Assembly: GCF_001644605.1 (NCBI RefSeq) | Contig: NZ_CP011388.1 | Span: 1,535,001-1,599,000, forward strand | Length of the DNA stretch: 64,000 nt | Origin: Paenibacillus swuensis | GTDB lineage: Bacteria; Bacillota; Bacilli; Paenibacillales; DY6 | Reading direction: 5' to 3' | In this document: positions 12,681 through 22,145 of the stretch, in pieces | Layout of the letters: each line of letters starts with the position of its first letter | Numbering within the stretch: the stretch's first letter is position 1 | Notes under the pieces: generated by a model | Told to the model about the DNA's origin: nothing | What the model saw: only the letters and a program-made list of their open reading frames with translations | Databases searched by the model: none | Translations under genes and position numbers: made by a program

Positions 12681-14057
12681 ATGATTTCTGACACAATTGC
12701 CGCCATCGCCACCGCGGTAGGCGAAGCCGGGATCGCGATTATTCGAGTAAGCGGACCGGATGCCGTGCAGGAAACGGCGAAACTGTTTCAATCCAAGATC
12801 CCGCTTACCGAGGTTTCATCCCATACGGTAAATTACGGTCATATTATAGATCCGCTTGACGGGAGTCGGGTGGAAGAAGTATTGGTATCCGTCATGAGGG
12901 CGCCGCGATCTTTCACGGTGGAAGATGTCGTGGAGATTCATTGCCATGGCGGGGTAGTATCCGTGCGAAAAGTCATGGATTTACTCTTGCAACGGAATAT
13001 ACGCCTGGCGGAACCCGGTGAATTTACGAAACGGGCATTCATTAACGGCAGGCTGGATCTATCCCAGGCTGAGGCCGTCATTGATTTGATTCGTTCCAAG
13101 TCGGACCGCGCGTTTAACATTGCGCTTAAACAGGTGGACGGGGCTTTGTCCAAACGAATCAAGGCCATGCGTTACGACTTGGTGGAGTTGATGGCTCACA
13201 TTGAAGTGAATATCGACTATCCGGAGCATGATGTACAGGAAATGACGAGCACATTAATTCAAAATAAATGTTCAGCTGCTTTGCAAGAAATCGAACAACT
13301 GCTGAAAACAGCAAGCGAAGGCAAGATTCTGCGAGAAGGCATCACAACTGCGATTGTCGGCAGGCCGAATGTAGGTAAATCGTCATTGCTTAACGCTCTG
13401 GCTCAAGAGAATAAAGCGATTGTAACGGACATACCCGGCACAACACGCGATGTCATTGAGGAGTTCGTGACCATTAACGGGATTCCGTTGAAACTGCTCG
13501 ATACTGCGGGGTTGCGGGAAACAACGGATTTAGTAGAACAAATCGGTGTGGAGAAATCGCGTAACGCGTTGGAACAGGCTGATCTTATTTTGTTTGTGGT
13601 AAACTATAATGAGAAACTTCATGACGATGAACTGTTACTCCTTGAGAAGCTGAAAGAGAAACAGACCATCATCATTGCCAATAAGACTGATTTACCGCAG
13701 GAGCTGGACTTGAAATCCATTTACACTCATTTCCCCGCGCAACAGATTGTTACGATGTCGGTGAGGGAGCAAGAAGGATTAGATCAGCTGGAGAAATCAA
13801 TATCCAGTCTGTTCTTCAGCGGAGAGTTGGAGAGCAATGATCTCACCTACGTAAGCAACGTGCGACATATTGCCTTGTTGAAACAAGCTAAAGTCTCTTT
13901 GGAAGAAGGCAGAGACGCCGCGGAGGCTTTTGTACCCATTGATATGATTCAGATTGATATCCGGTTGGCATGGGAAAGACTCGGTGAAATTATCGGAGAC
14001 AGTGTGAGCGAGTCACTGATTGATCAAATTTTCTCCCAATTCTGTTTGGGTAAATAG
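12681..14057 (+). CDS. mnmE: tRNA-modifying GTPase MnmE
   Basis: With MnmG it makes the 5-carboxymethylaminomethyl group on wobble uridine 34 of several tRNAs. The N-terminal folate-binding domain begins MISDTIAAIATAVGEAG. The G domain inserted in the helical domain shows GRPNVGKSSLLNAL, DIPGTTRD, DTAGLRE and NKTD, and the C-terminus ends FCLGK, the family's conserved C-x-G-K end with Leu at the third position. The ATG at 12681 is chosen over 12669 because GAGGTG precedes it at good spacing. Length is 458 residues, as usual. mnmG follows 40 bases later. Confidence 0.97.
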   Translation: MISDTIAAIATAVGEAGIAIIRVSGPDAVQETAKLFQSKIPLTEVSSHTVNYGHIIDPLDGSRVEEVLVSVMRAPRSFTVEDVVEIHCHGGVVSVRKVMDLLLQRNIRLAEPGEFTKRAFINGRLDLSQAEAVIDLIRSKSDRAFNIALKQVDGALSKRIKAMRYDLVELMAHIEVNIDYPEHDVQEMTSTLIQNKCSAALQEIEQLLKTASEGKILREGITTAIVGRPNVGKSSLLNALAQENKAIVTDIPGTTRDVIEEFVTINGIPLKLLDTAGLRETTDLVEQIGVEKSRNALEQADLILFVVNYNEKLHDDELLLLEKLKEKQTIIIANKTDLPQELDLKSIYTHFPAQQIVTMSVREQEGLDQLEKSISSLFFSGELESNDLTYVSNVRHIALLKQAKVSLEEGRDAAEAFVPIDMIQIDIRLAWERLGEIIGDSVSESLIDQIFSQFCLGK

Positions 14058-14097
14058 TCTATAGAGGATTAAGGAAGGTAAGAAGGAGGTAATGGTT

Positions 14098-15996
14098 ATG
14101 AGTTATGCCGGCGGTCAATATGAAGTGATCGTGATTGGAGCAGGGCATGCCGGATGTGAGGCCGCATTGGCATCCGCCAGAATGGGCTGCAATACACTGT
14201 TGGTGACCATTAATTTGGATATGGTCGCGTTTATGCCTTGTAATCCTTCCATCGGCGGACCTGCTAAAGGTCATGTCGTCAGAGAAATCGATGCTTTGGG
14301 CGGCGAAATGGGTAGAAATATTGATAAAACCTATATTCAAATGCGAATGCTGAATACAGGTAAAGGTCCTGCCGTGCACGCATTACGCGCTCAAGCGGAT
14401 AAATTTCTATATCAGCATATGATGAAGGAAACGATTGAAAAGCAGGACAATCTTACGTTGCGTCAAGGCATGGTGGAGCAACTGATTGTTGAAGACGGTG
14501 TATGTGTGGGTGTCGTCACGAAGACGGGCGCGGAATACCGAGCGCAAGCGGTCGTGCTTACAACCGGTACCTATCTGCGCGGAAAAGTGATTATGGGAGA
14601 GCTGATGTATGAGAGCGGACCTAATAATCAGCAGCCTTCCATTAAACTATCCGAGCATCTCAAAGATCTGGGGCTGGAGTTGGTTCGGTTCAAAACTGGG
14701 ACGCCTCCTCGTGTGCACAAAGATACCATAGACTTTTCAAAGACCGAAATTCAACCGGGGGATGCGGAGCCGAAGTTTTTCTCTTACGAGACTACAGAAG
14801 GCCCTACAGCGGAGCAATTGCCATGCTGGTTGACCTATACTTCCGGCGAGACCCATCAAATTATCAACGATAACTTACATCGGGCGCCTATGTTTTCGGG
14901 TGCGATTGAAGGAACGGGACCCCGATATTGTCCTTCGATTGAAGATAAGATTGTTCGCTTTAGCGACAAGCCAAAGCACCAAATTTTCTTGGAACCGGAA
15001 GGCCGGAATACGGCTGAATACTATGTCCAAGGCTTATCTACGTCTATGCCTGAGGATGTTCAATTGGGAATCTTGCGTTCCATTCCCGGTCTCGAAAAGG
15101 TAGAAATGATGCGAACAGGCTACGCTATTGAATATGATGCTGTAGTACCTACGCAACTATGGCCTTCTCTGGAAACAAAGCATGTCAGCGGGTTGTTTAC
15201 GGCAGGACAAATTAACGGTACCTCAGGTTATGAGGAAGCCGCCGGCCAAGGTGTTATGGCTGGTATTAACGCGGCGCGAAAAGTTCAAGGGAAAGAAGCT
15301 GTAGTCATTGAGCGCTCTCAGGGTTATATCGGCGTTCTGATTGATGATTTGGTTACCAAAGGTACCAGTGAGCCTTACCGCTTGCTTACTTCCCGAGCGG
15401 AATATCGGCTGTTGCTTCGCCATGATAATGCGGATTTAAGGTTAACGCCTATTGGGTATGATATTGGCTTAATTTCGCAGGATCGGTACGACCGTTTTGC
15501 GGACAAAAGAGAGCGTGTAAACGCGGAGATCGAGCGCTTGAAAACCGTTAAAGTAAAACCGGAGGAACGCGTCTTATCCGTATTGGAAGAAGCGGGAACC
15601 GTTGCAATCACCCAGGGAACTGATGTTCTCTCCTTGCTTCGTCGTCCTGAAATTACTTATCAACATGTGGAAAAGATGATTTTGCCTGAAGAATATGCAC
15701 AGTTAACAGATGAAATGAAGGAACAAGTAGAAATACAAGTGAAATACGCAGGGTACATCGAAAAGCAACAATTACAGGTGGAGCGCATGCGTAAAATGGA
15801 AAAGAAGCGAATCCCTGAGGATATTGTCTACGAAGAGGTACACGGGCTTGCAATGGAAGCCAAGCAAAAGCTGGCCAAAATACGTCCAATCTCCATCGGT
15901 CAGGCTACAAGAATTTCGGGTGTAACCCCTGCAGACATTTCCATATTGCTTGTATATTTAGAACATTATAATCGAGTTATTGCGGCAAGAGGGTAG
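14098..15996 (+). CDS. mnmG: tRNA uridine modification enzyme MnmG (GidA)
   Basis: The FAD-dependent partner of MnmE in wobble uridine modification. The dinucleotide-binding motif [21 protein letters not shown] is at the N-terminus. [24 protein letters not shown] and GTYLRGKV are family blocks, and the C-terminal helical domain interacts with MnmE and tRNA. I prefer the ATG at 14098, eight bases after AAGGAGG, over the ATG at 14092, which is only two bases away from it. That gives 632 residues. rsmG follows 11 bases later. Confidence 0.97.
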   Translation: MSYAGGQYEVIVIGAGHAGCEAALASARMGCNTLLVTINLDMVAFMPCNPSIGGPAKGHVVREIDALGGEMGRNIDKTYIQMRMLNTGKGPAVHALRAQADKFLYQHMMKETIEKQDNLTLRQGMVEQLIVEDGVCVGVVTKTGAEYRAQAVVLTTGTYLRGKVIMGELMYESGPNNQQPSIKLSEHLKDLGLELVRFKTGTPPRVHKDTIDFSKTEIQPGDAEPKFFSYETTEGPTAEQLPCWLTYTSGETHQIINDNLHRAPMFSGAIEGTGPRYCPSIEDKIVRFSDKPKHQIFLEPEGRNTAEYYVQGLSTSMPEDVQLGILRSIPGLEKVEMMRTGYAIEYDAVVPTQLWPSLETKHVSGLFTAGQINGTSGYEEAAGQGVMAGINAARKVQGKEAVVIERSQGYIGVLIDDLVTKGTSEPYRLLTSRAEYRLLLRHDNADLRLTPIGYDIGLISQDRYDRFADKRERVNAEIERLKTVKVKPEERVLSVLEEAGTVAITQGTDVLSLLRRPEITYQHVEKMILPEEYAQLTDEMKEQVEIQVKYAGYIEKQQLQVERMRKMEKKRIPEDIVYEEVHGLAMEAKQKLAKIRPISIGQATRISGVTPADISILLVYLEHYNRVIAARG

Positions 15997-16007
15997 AGGA
16001 ACTGAGT

Positions 16008-16730
16008 ATGGATAACGTTAAAGAACAATTTACATCATTACTTGCTGAACGCGGATTAATCCTTAGCGAAACCCAATGGAATCAATTCGAAATCTATTTG
16101 CGTGAGCTAGTATCCTGGAATGAGAAAATGAATTTGACCGGAATTACGGAACGGAGTCAGGTTTATCTTAAACACTTCTATGATTCAATCTCACTAGCTT
16201 TTTATGTCCCGATGGATGCCGTGAAGAATCTGGCTGATATTGGATCGGGTGCGGGGTTTCCCAGCATTCCCCTAAAAATTATGTTTCCTCATGTACAAGT
16301 TACCATTGTGGACTCGCTAAATAAGCGTATTCAGTTTCTAAAACATTTAGTCAGCGAAATCGGCTTGGATGGGGTACAATGTGTACATGGGCGTGCAGAG
16401 GATCTAGCTCGCAAACCTGAGCTAAGAGACGCTTTTGATTTAGTTACAGCCAGGGCTGTAGCGAGAATGAATGTGCTGAATGAATTCTGTCTTCCTTTTG
16501 TATCTAAACATGGTCTGTTTGTTGCTATGAAAGGTTCGGATCCATCAGAGGAAGTTGCTGAGTCCAAGGGTAGTTTGATTAAACTTAATAGCCGATTGAA
16601 AGAAGTTCATTCATTTAAGCTTCCTATTGAGGAATCGGACCGACATATTATAATTGTCGATAAGCTGGATCGTACACCTAAAGCCTATCCTCGTAAGGCG
16701 GGTACGCCGCTGAAAGAACCTTTAATGTAA
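16008..16730 (+). CDS. rsmG: 16S rRNA (guanine-N7) methyltransferase RsmG (GidB)
   Basis: A 240-residue Rossmann-fold methyltransferase that methylates a guanine in the 530 loop of 16S rRNA. Evidence includes the SAM-binding stretch LADIGSGAGFPSIPLKI, the upstream SWNEKMNLTGI block, and GLFVAMKGSDP. It lies in the mnmE-mnmG-rsmG-noc order typical of Bacillota origins. A parS site starts eight bases past its stop. Confidence 0.97.
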   Translation: MDNVKEQFTSLLAERGLILSETQWNQFEIYLRELVSWNEKMNLTGITERSQVYLKHFYDSISLAFYVPMDAVKNLADIGSGAGFPSIPLKIMFPHVQVTIVDSLNKRIQFLKHLVSEIGLDGVQCVHGRAEDLARKPELRDAFDLVTARAVARMNVLNEFCLPFVSKHGLFVAMKGSDPSEEVAESKGSLIKLNSRLKEVHSFKLPIEESDRHIIIVDKLDRTPKAYPRKAGTPLKEPLM

Positions 16731-16737
16731 ACTTAAA

Positions 16738-16753
16738 TGTTCCACGTGAAACA
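16738..16753. other. parS: parS centromere site
   Basis: TGTTCCACGTGAAACA matches the Bacillus parS consensus exactly. It lies between rsmG and noc, the same place as one of the Bacillus sites. ParB/Spo0J loads here and spreads to recruit condensin. A second identical 16-mer in opposite orientation is inside parB. Confidence 0.95.
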
Positions 16754-16868
16754 AATAAGAATTATTTGAATGTTTTTACGCGTCAAAGCAGGAAACGACC
16801 TCTGTTCTGGAGAATTATTGTGGATACGGAGTTCGATGTTTACTATAGAGCGGGTGGTATGGATCGCT

Positions 16869-17687
16869 ATGAAAGATCAAATTTCAAAGCTATTTGGCTT
16901 AAATGAGAAAACAACAACTAACGATGAAGTGCGAAATTTGCCAGTTGATGAAATTGTCCCTAGTCCGTATCAACCCCGTACGATCTTTGACGATGATCGC
17001 CTGGAGGAGCTATGCCAGACGATTCGGACTCATGGTGTTATTCAACCCATTGTTGTAAGGGTTCGTAACGGTGGGTTTGAATTAATTGCGGGCGAACGCC
17101 GATTGCGTGCAGTGAAGAAATTAGGTTTAGAAACAATTCCGGCTATTGTAAGAGACTTTAATGATTCTCAAACCGCATCCATCGCATTAATTGAAAACCT
17201 TCAAAGAGAAGGGTTAACTTCTATTGAAGAAGCCAGCGCGTACCAACAATTAATTGAGATGCACAGTCTGACCCAAGAGAGTCTTGCTCAACGATTGGGG
17301 AAGAGTCAATCTACCATTGCCAATAAAATTCGTTTACTTCACTTAAGCGAACCGGTCAAGGCTGCATTGCTAGAACGTAAAATTTCCGAGCGTCACGCCA
17401 GGGCTCTGTTATCACTGGATAGCGAAGAGTTACAAGTTCGAATCCTTGAAGAAATCATAACCAAGGAGCTCAACGTTAAACAAACTGAAATGCGCGTTAA
17501 CTTTTTGAAAGAATCAACTAAGATTAAAAAAGCTAAACGTATTTCCTTCTCTAAAGATGTGCGTCTTGCTTTAAATACGATACGTCAATCTGTTGAAATG
17601 GTCGTAGGGTCCGGTCTAGAAATTAAGACGGATGAGAAAGACTACGAAGATCATTACGAAATTGTTATTAAGATTCCCAAGAAATAA
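16869..17687 (+). CDS. noc: Nucleoid occlusion protein Noc
   Basis: A ParB-family DNA-binding CTPase that blocks division-septum assembly over the nucleoid. The ParB-like N-domain shows the motifs GGFELIAGERRLRA and ASIALIENLQREGLTSIEE, followed by a helix-turn-helix (SLAQRLGKSQSTIANKIRLL). I start at the ATG at 16869 because the resulting MKDQISKLFGLNEK matches the membrane-binding amphipathic helix at the start of Noc. The frame opens 33 codons earlier without a convincing ribosome site. Length from 16869 is 272 residues. That parB follows nearby separates this paralogue (Noc) from Spo0J. Confidence 0.9.
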   Translation: MKDQISKLFGLNEKTTTNDEVRNLPVDEIVPSPYQPRTIFDDDRLEELCQTIRTHGVIQPIVVRVRNGGFELIAGERRLRAVKKLGLETIPAIVRDFNDSQTASIALIENLQREGLTSIEEASAYQQLIEMHSLTQESLAQRLGKSQSTIANKIRLLHLSEPVKAALLERKISERHARALLSLDSEELQVRILEEIITKELNVKQTEMRVNFLKESTKIKKAKRISFSKDVRLALNTIRQSVEMVVGSGLEIKTDEKDYEDHYEIVIKIPKK

Positions 17688-17706
17688 GCTCATGAATCGC
17701 TAAGGG

Positions 17707-17728
17707 GCGGCGGAGAGCCGCTTTTTCT
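17707..17728 (+). terminator. Terminator after noc
   Basis: GCGGC (17707-17711) pairs with GCCGC (17717-17721) across a GGAGA loop, followed by TTTTT. It separates noc from the soj-spo0J pair. Confidence 0.75.
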
Positions 17729-17820
17729 GTTTTTACGCATGCTTCCTATCTTTTGAATCATAGATTATCTTCATAGTTTCATAGGTATGTATTGCGAACA
17801 ATGATTGAGGTGAACTCCGA

Positions 17821-18582
17821 TTGTCTAAGATTATAGCTATAACAAACCAGAAGGGCGGCGTTGGGAAGACGACGACTTCTGTTAATTTAGGGGCTTCTCT
17901 TGCCGCCTTGGGGAAGAGAGTGCTGTTGGTTGATATTGACCCTCAGGGAAATACTACAAGCGGAATCGGGATCAACAAAGCCGATGTGACTTATTGTATT
18001 TACGATATCATTATTAATGATGTGCATCCGAAGGATGCAATTTGTGATACGAATATCGAGAACCTCAAAGTAATTCCGGCAACCATTCAGCTGGCGGGAG
18101 CTGAGATTGAGTTAGTTCCGACCATCTCCAGAGAGGTCCGGTTGAAGAAGTCGCTCTCCTTAGTGAAGCATATGTTTGACTACATACTCATTGATTGTCC
18201 GCCGTCTTTAGGTATACTGACCGTAAACTCGCTGACTGCAGCCGATTCCGTTATTATTCCGATTCAATGTGAATACTACGCTTTAGAGGGCTTGAGTCAG
18301 TTACTGAACACAGTTCGATTGGTTCAAAAGCATTTAAACACTTCGCTGCAAATCGAGGGTGTTCTGTTGACGATGTTCGATGCCCGGACAAATTTGGGAA
18401 TTCAAGTTATTGAAGAAGTGAAGAAATACTTCCAACAAAAGGTGTATCAAACCATCATTCCACGTAATGTGCGTTTAAGCGAAGCGCCGAGCCACGGTCA
18501 ATCCATCATAACTTATGATTCCAGATCAAAGGGCGCTGAAGTGTATATGGAACTTGCCAAGGAAGTGATAACTTATGAGTAA
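17821..18582 (+). CDS. soj: Chromosome partitioning ATPase ParA/Soj
   Basis: A 253-residue deviant-Walker ATPase. KGGVGKTTTSVNLGASLA is the Walker A motif with the signature lysine, DIDPQGNTTSGIG follows, and LIDCPPSLGILTVNSL is the Walker B region. With ParB and parS it positions origins, and in Bacillus it also regulates DnaA. The TTG at 17821 follows a GAGGTGA site. Its last eight bases overlap parB, so the two form one operon. Confidence 0.97.
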   Translation: MSKIIAITNQKGGVGKTTTSVNLGASLAALGKRVLLVDIDPQGNTTSGIGINKADVTYCIYDIIINDVHPKDAICDTNIENLKVIPATIQLAGAEIELVPTISREVRLKKSLSLVKHMFDYILIDCPPSLGILTVNSLTAADSVIIPIQCEYYALEGLSQLLNTVRLVQKHLNTSLQIEGVLLTMFDARTNLGIQVIEEVKKYFQQKVYQTIIPRNVRLSEAPSHGQSIITYDSRSKGAEVYMELAKEVITYE

Positions 18583-19429
18583 GCGATTGGGAAGAGGACT
18601 AGACGCTCTTATTCCGTCATTAAACGTAAATGAAGATGATAAAGTAGTGGAAATCCCTATGAATCAACTTCGCGCCAATCCTTATCAGCCTCGCAAAACA
18701 TTTAACGATGAAAGCATTCAGGAATTGGCCGCATCCATCAAGGAACACGGGGTGATTCAGCCCATCATCGTGCGAACGGTACTGCGCGGTTATGAAATCA
18801 TTGCAGGAGAACGCAGATTTCGTGCGTCTCAAGCATGCGGAAAGACCACTGTCCCCGCGGTTATTCGGAAGTTTACAGATCAGCAAGTCATGGAAATCGC
18901 ACTCATTGAGAATCTTCAAAGAGAAGATCTCAATGCGATTGAAGTAGCTATAGCCTATCAGTCGCTGATTGACCAATTTACATTAACGCAAGAAGAACTA
19001 TCTGTTAAAGTGGGGAAGTCCAGATCACATATCGCCAACTTTCTACGGTTACTGCAATTGCCCGAAGAAATCAAAAACTATGTTTCACGTGGAACATTAT
19101 CCATGGGTCATGCCCGAGCGATTGCCGGCCTTAAAGACGATAAAGCCAAGAAGGATATCGCTGAGTTAGCCATCCGCAATCAATGGAGCGTGCGAGATCT
19201 GGAAGAAGCCATCCAGCGTAAAGAGGAAGATGCTTCCAGTCCCAAGGAGAAAGCAATCCAAAACAAAATGAAAAACAAAGATCCGTATATCAATGAAGTG
19301 GAAGACGGGCTGCGTGATAAATTTAAAACAACGGTGAAGATTAAACACGCTAAGGATAAAGGAAAGATAGAAATTCTATATTTTTCCAAAGATGACTTAG
19401 AGAGATTGCTTCATATTTTGCAACAATAA
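18575..19429 (+). CDS. spo0J: Chromosome partitioning protein ParB/Spo0J
   Basis: A 284-residue CTP-dependent DNA clamp that loads at parS and recruits SMC condensin. Visible are GYEIIAGERRFRASQ and MEIALIENLQREDLNAIEVA (the CTP-binding ParB boxes), a helix-turn-helix around ELSVKVGKSRSHIANFLRLL, and a C-terminal dimerisation region. It overlaps soj by eight bases. A perfect parS lies inside its own coding sequence (19081-19096), as in Bacillus. Confidence 0.97.
   Translation: MSKRLGRGLDALIPSLNVNEDDKVVEIPMNQLRANPYQPRKTFNDESIQELAASIKEHGVIQPIIVRTVLRGYEIIAGERRFRASQACGKTTVPAVIRKFTDQQVMEIALIENLQREDLNAIEVAIAYQSLIDQFTLTQEELSVKVGKSRSHIANFLRLLQLPEEIKNYVSRGTLSMGHARAIAGLKDDKAKKDIAELAIRNQWSVRDLEEAIQRKEEDASSPKEKAIQNKMKNKDPYINEVEDGLRDKFKTTVKIKHAKDKGKIEILYFSKDDLERLLHILQQ
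19081..19096. other. parS: parS site inside spo0J
   Basis: TGTTTCACGTGGAACA is the exact reverse complement of the parS at 16738-16753. The two sites are 2.3 kb apart near oriC, as expected for ParB loading sites. Confidence 0.95.
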
Positions 19430-19455
19430 GTGGTGATTGCTCGTCAACATGAAAG

Positions 19456-19482
19456 AAAGCATGCCGTTAGGTATGCTTTTTT
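19456..19482 (+). terminator. Terminator after spo0J
   Basis: AAAGCATGCC and GGTATGCTTT pair (one G-U) around a GTTA loop, followed by TTTTTG. It ends the soj-spo0J operon. Confidence 0.82.
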
Positions 19483-19519
19483 GTTCGAAAAGAACCCGTA
19501 AGCGGAAGGAGAGCATACA

Positions 19520-20677
19520 ATGCAACACGTATACTTTGATAACGCGGCCACCTCATGGCCCAAGCCGCCTGGCGTAGCGGAAGCGATGTTGGAATGCGTG
19601 AAGGATTATTCTGCCAATCCGGGCCGAGGCAGTCACACGATGGCGGTGAGGGCGAGCAGGGTTCTTTTTGAAACGCGAAAAAGCTTGGCAAAATTGTTCC
19701 ATGTACGCAATCCGGTGGATATTTCCTTTGCTTTAAACACTACAATGGCGTTGAATCAAGCGATAAAAGGGTGGGTACGACCCGGAGATCATGTAGTTTG
19801 TACCGCGCTTGAACATAACTCGGTGCGAAGGCCTCTGGAGTTTTTAAAAGCAACGCAAGGAGTTAAAGTGAGTTACATCGAAACCGACCTTGCCGGAAGA
19901 TTAATGCTGAGCACTCTTGAGGATACCCTTCAACCAGAGACCCGATTGGTCGTATGTAACCATAGCTCGAACTTGCTGGGATCTATTTTGCCTATGGAAG
20001 AAATTTCAGAATTGATTAAACGAAAATCTCCGCATGCGAAACTGTTGGTGGATGCAGCTCAGAGCGCAGGTGTGATTCCGATTGATGTGGAAGCGATGGG
20101 CATAGATATGCTTGCGTTTCCGGGGCATAAAGGGTTGTTAGGGCCACAGGGCACGGGAGGCCTGTACTTGCATCCGGAAATCATTATGGAGCCGCTCATG
20201 CATGGAGGGACAGGCAGTCAATCGGAAGCGATTGAACAACCGACGGTAAGACCGGATCGCTATGAAGCGGGTACGCTAAACACGCCAGGAATCGCAGGAT
20301 TAAATGCAGGTGTAAAGTTTGTGTTGGAGCAGTCCGTGGAACAGATTCACACCCATGAGTGGGGTCTTACGCAGCGGTTCATGGAGGGCTTAAGCCGATT
20401 GGACAAGGTTCAGTTGCTTGGTCCTGAATTAGGGCAGGTGCGTACAGGGATTGTGGCATTTAATTTGCCGGGAAAAGATTCATCAGAGGTAGCCTTTATG
20501 CTGGATAGACAGTACAATATAGCAGTAAGGGCCGGTTACCATTGTACGCCATTGGCGCATCAGAGCGCGGGTACACTGGGGGCAGGAGCAGTACGTGCCG
20601 GGATGGGGTATTTCAATACCGCAGAAGAGGTGGATTACGTCCTGGAATCCATAAGAGATATTCAACAAAAGGGTTAA
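19520..20677 (+). CDS. Aminotransferase class V, cysteine desulfurase-like
   Basis: A 385-residue PLP enzyme of fold type I. The N-terminus YFDNAATSWPKPPGVAEAM, the PLP-lysine block FPGHKGLLGPQGTGGLY (Lys near residue 204) and the AGYHCTPLAH block with a cysteine near residue 341 match the cysteine desulfurase-related subfamily. That subfamily is distinct from IscS/SufS housekeeping enzymes. It could release sulfur or selenium from cysteine or selenocysteine, but the substrate is not decided by the sequence. Start ATG 19520 follows GGAAGGAG. A DUF4446 gene follows 28 bases later. Confidence 0.9.
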   Translation: MQHVYFDNAATSWPKPPGVAEAMLECVKDYSANPGRGSHTMAVRASRVLFETRKSLAKLFHVRNPVDISFALNTTMALNQAIKGWVRPGDHVVCTALEHNSVRRPLEFLKATQGVKVSYIETDLAGRLMLSTLEDTLQPETRLVVCNHSSNLLGSILPMEEISELIKRKSPHAKLLVDAAQSAGVIPIDVEAMGIDMLAFPGHKGLLGPQGTGGLYLHPEIIMEPLMHGGTGSQSEAIEQPTVRPDRYEAGTLNTPGIAGLNAGVKFVLEQSVEQIHTHEWGLTQRFMEGLSRLDKVQLLGPELGQVRTGIVAFNLPGKDSSEVAFMLDRQYNIAVRAGYHCTPLAHQSAGTLGAGAVRAGMGYFNTAEEVDYVLESIRDIQQKG

Positions 20678-20705
20678 GCACATCATGAGTAAGGAGCTAG
20701 CGGGT

Positions 20706-21197
20706 ATGGAAACGATTTTGAATGTAGAGGCGGATTTATTAGTAGGTGCAGTGCTTCTGTTCGTGGCATTATTGTTTGTTCTTTGGATTTCCAACGCGAT
20801 ACGGATTTCAAGAATGAAGAAGAGATACAAGAAGATGATGGGTGAGAGCGGTATGCCCAACCTTGAGGTGCTCATGACTGAGATTCAGGAAGAAGTCCAT
20901 AAACTCCGTCTTGAAAATGAACAACAGAGGAATAAAGTGAACGTGATGGAGCGCAAACTGAAGAGTATGAAAGGGCATGTCGGCGTACATCGCTACAATG
21001 CATTCGCGGATCGGGGAAGCGACCTTAGTTTCTCTGTCGCCATAGTAGATGACGAGCTGAATGGGGTTGTACTTAGCGGTCTGCATAGCAGGGAAGATAC
21101 CTATGTATACAGCAAACCGCTCACGAACGGAGATTCCGCCTATCCTTTAACACCGGAAGAGAAACAAGCCATCAATCAAGCGATACATAAGGCTTAG
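20706..21197 (+). CDS. DUF4446 family protein, single-pass membrane
   Basis: About 163 residues: one N-terminal membrane helix (LLVGAVLLFVALLFVLWIS), a basic and coiled region, and a soluble domain containing GVHRYNAFADRGSDLSFSVA and LNGVVLSGLHSRED, which is characteristic of DUF4446. Function is unknown. I prefer ATG 20706, since AAGGAG lies nine bases before it; an ATG at 20685 would add MSKELAG. It is likely co-transcribed with the aminotransferase gene upstream. Its 3' end overlaps the convergent yyaC gene by 26 bases. Confidence 0.88.
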   Translation: METILNVEADLLVGAVLLFVALLFVLWISNAIRISRMKKRYKKMMGESGMPNLEVLMTEIQEEVHKLRLENEQQRNKVNVMERKLKSMKGHVGVHRYNAFADRGSDLSFSVAIVDDELNGVVLSGLHSREDTYVYSKPLTNGDSAYPLTPEEKQAINQAIHKA

Positions 21198-21783
21198 CCG
21201 AATATCCGCGATGAGCCCGATGGAGAGTGACCTCGATCGTACGCGAAATGATATCCGCCATCTTCATAACCAGGCTTAACCGGGTGTTCTGCAGGACAAA
21301 ATACTCCATAAATCCGCCTACGTTTACGATTCCGGTAATATGGATGTTTCCGACAGGAGGCAGTTCCTTGTTTACGCCCGCACCGGGCTTTACAGGTCCA
21401 TGACCCAGCTGGATGCAACCGACACTGGCGAGTTGTCCGAGACACGCGTCTACGGCGATCACGAACGGGTTATTGTAACGATCTTGAATGACTTGCAAGA
21501 TTTCATTGAGGTTCATCGCATGAACAGGGTCTTCCAGCGTTCCATATACGGAAAAGGGTTTCCCTTCGGAGCGGGACAAGTTCGTACCTACCAAGGGCCC
21601 CAAAGAATCCCCGGTGGAACGGTCCGTGCCCACACAGACGACCACAAGTTCCTGACCCGGACGTACGCCTGACAACAGTTGCTTGAGCTGTTCCGTCAGA
21701 ATGCCCAACACATTGGGTTCTGTATATGAAACTTTTACTGACGTAGGTTCTTTTCTATTAGGCATTTTAAATGGGAAGGTCAT
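21172..21783 (-). CDS. yyaC: Sporulation protein YyaC (DUF1256)
   Basis: About 203 residues with VVCVGTDRSTGDSLGPLVG and VGCIQLGHGPVKPGAGV. These are the landmarks of YyaC, a sporulation-associated family related to the spore protease fold. The start ATG at 21783 follows GGAGG at seven bases. The frame remains open upstream to 22128, but that part lies antisense to the DUF3343 gene and has no ribosome site, so I exclude it. Placement close to spo0J matches Bacillus. The 3' end runs 26 bases into the DUF4446 gene. Confidence 0.92.
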   Translation of the reverse strand: MTFPFKMPNRKEPTSVKVSYTEPNVLGILTEQLKQLLSGVRPGQELVVVCVGTDRSTGDSLGPLVGTNLSRSEGKPFSVYGTLEDPVHAMNLNEILQVIQDRYNNPFVIAVDACLGQLASVGCIQLGHGPVKPGAGVNKELPPVGNIHITGIVNVGGFMEYFVLQNTRLSLVMKMADIISRTIEVTLHRAHRGYSAKPYVSLD

Positions 21784-21882
21784 TGAGGTTCCTCCATATA
21801 CGGACGAATTGATATTACAGTATACGGACAATCTAGCAGTTTTATACGTAGAAATATTTTGAGAGATAGGGGGTAGGTAGAG

Positions 21883-22134
21883 ATGGCTTGGGATATGCTC
21901 ATTGCATTCGATTCCACACAGCAAGCGTTGCGCACCGAAATGTTGTTGGAGTATGCCGAGATCGACATCGATACTTGCCCGACACCTAAGGAGATTACGG
22001 CAGGCTGCGCGCTCTCTATTCAATTTCCTAAAGAAGATTTGGACCAGGTGGTCCGCATTATTCGTTCCGAACAGGTTGAGGTCCGCGGGGTTTACACAAA
22101 ATCGGACAATGGGTATGATAACATTCATATGTAA
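21883..22134 (+). CDS. DUF3343 domain protein
   Basis: An 83-residue protein beginning MAWDMLIAFDSTQQALRTEM. It has the DUF3343 pattern of an N-terminal strand-helix, then CPTPKEITAGCALSIQF with two cysteines, and a C-terminal stretch. The CPxP-like start resembles a putative Se/S-carrier region, which would fit the cysteine desulfurase-like gene two genes upstream, but this link is inference. The ribosome site is GGGGGTAGG. It lies 11 bases before mscS. Confidence 0.85.
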   Translation: MAWDMLIAFDSTQQALRTEMLLEYAEIDIDTCPTPKEITAGCALSIQFPKEDLDQVVRIIRSEQVEVRGVYTKSDNGYDNIHM

Positions 22135-22145
22135 GGGAGGTTGTC

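Noticed and set aside
21784-22128. Upstream extension of the yyaC frame
   Set aside because: It is antisense to the DUF3343 gene; the internal ATG at 21783 has a proper GGAGG site and gives the YyaC length.
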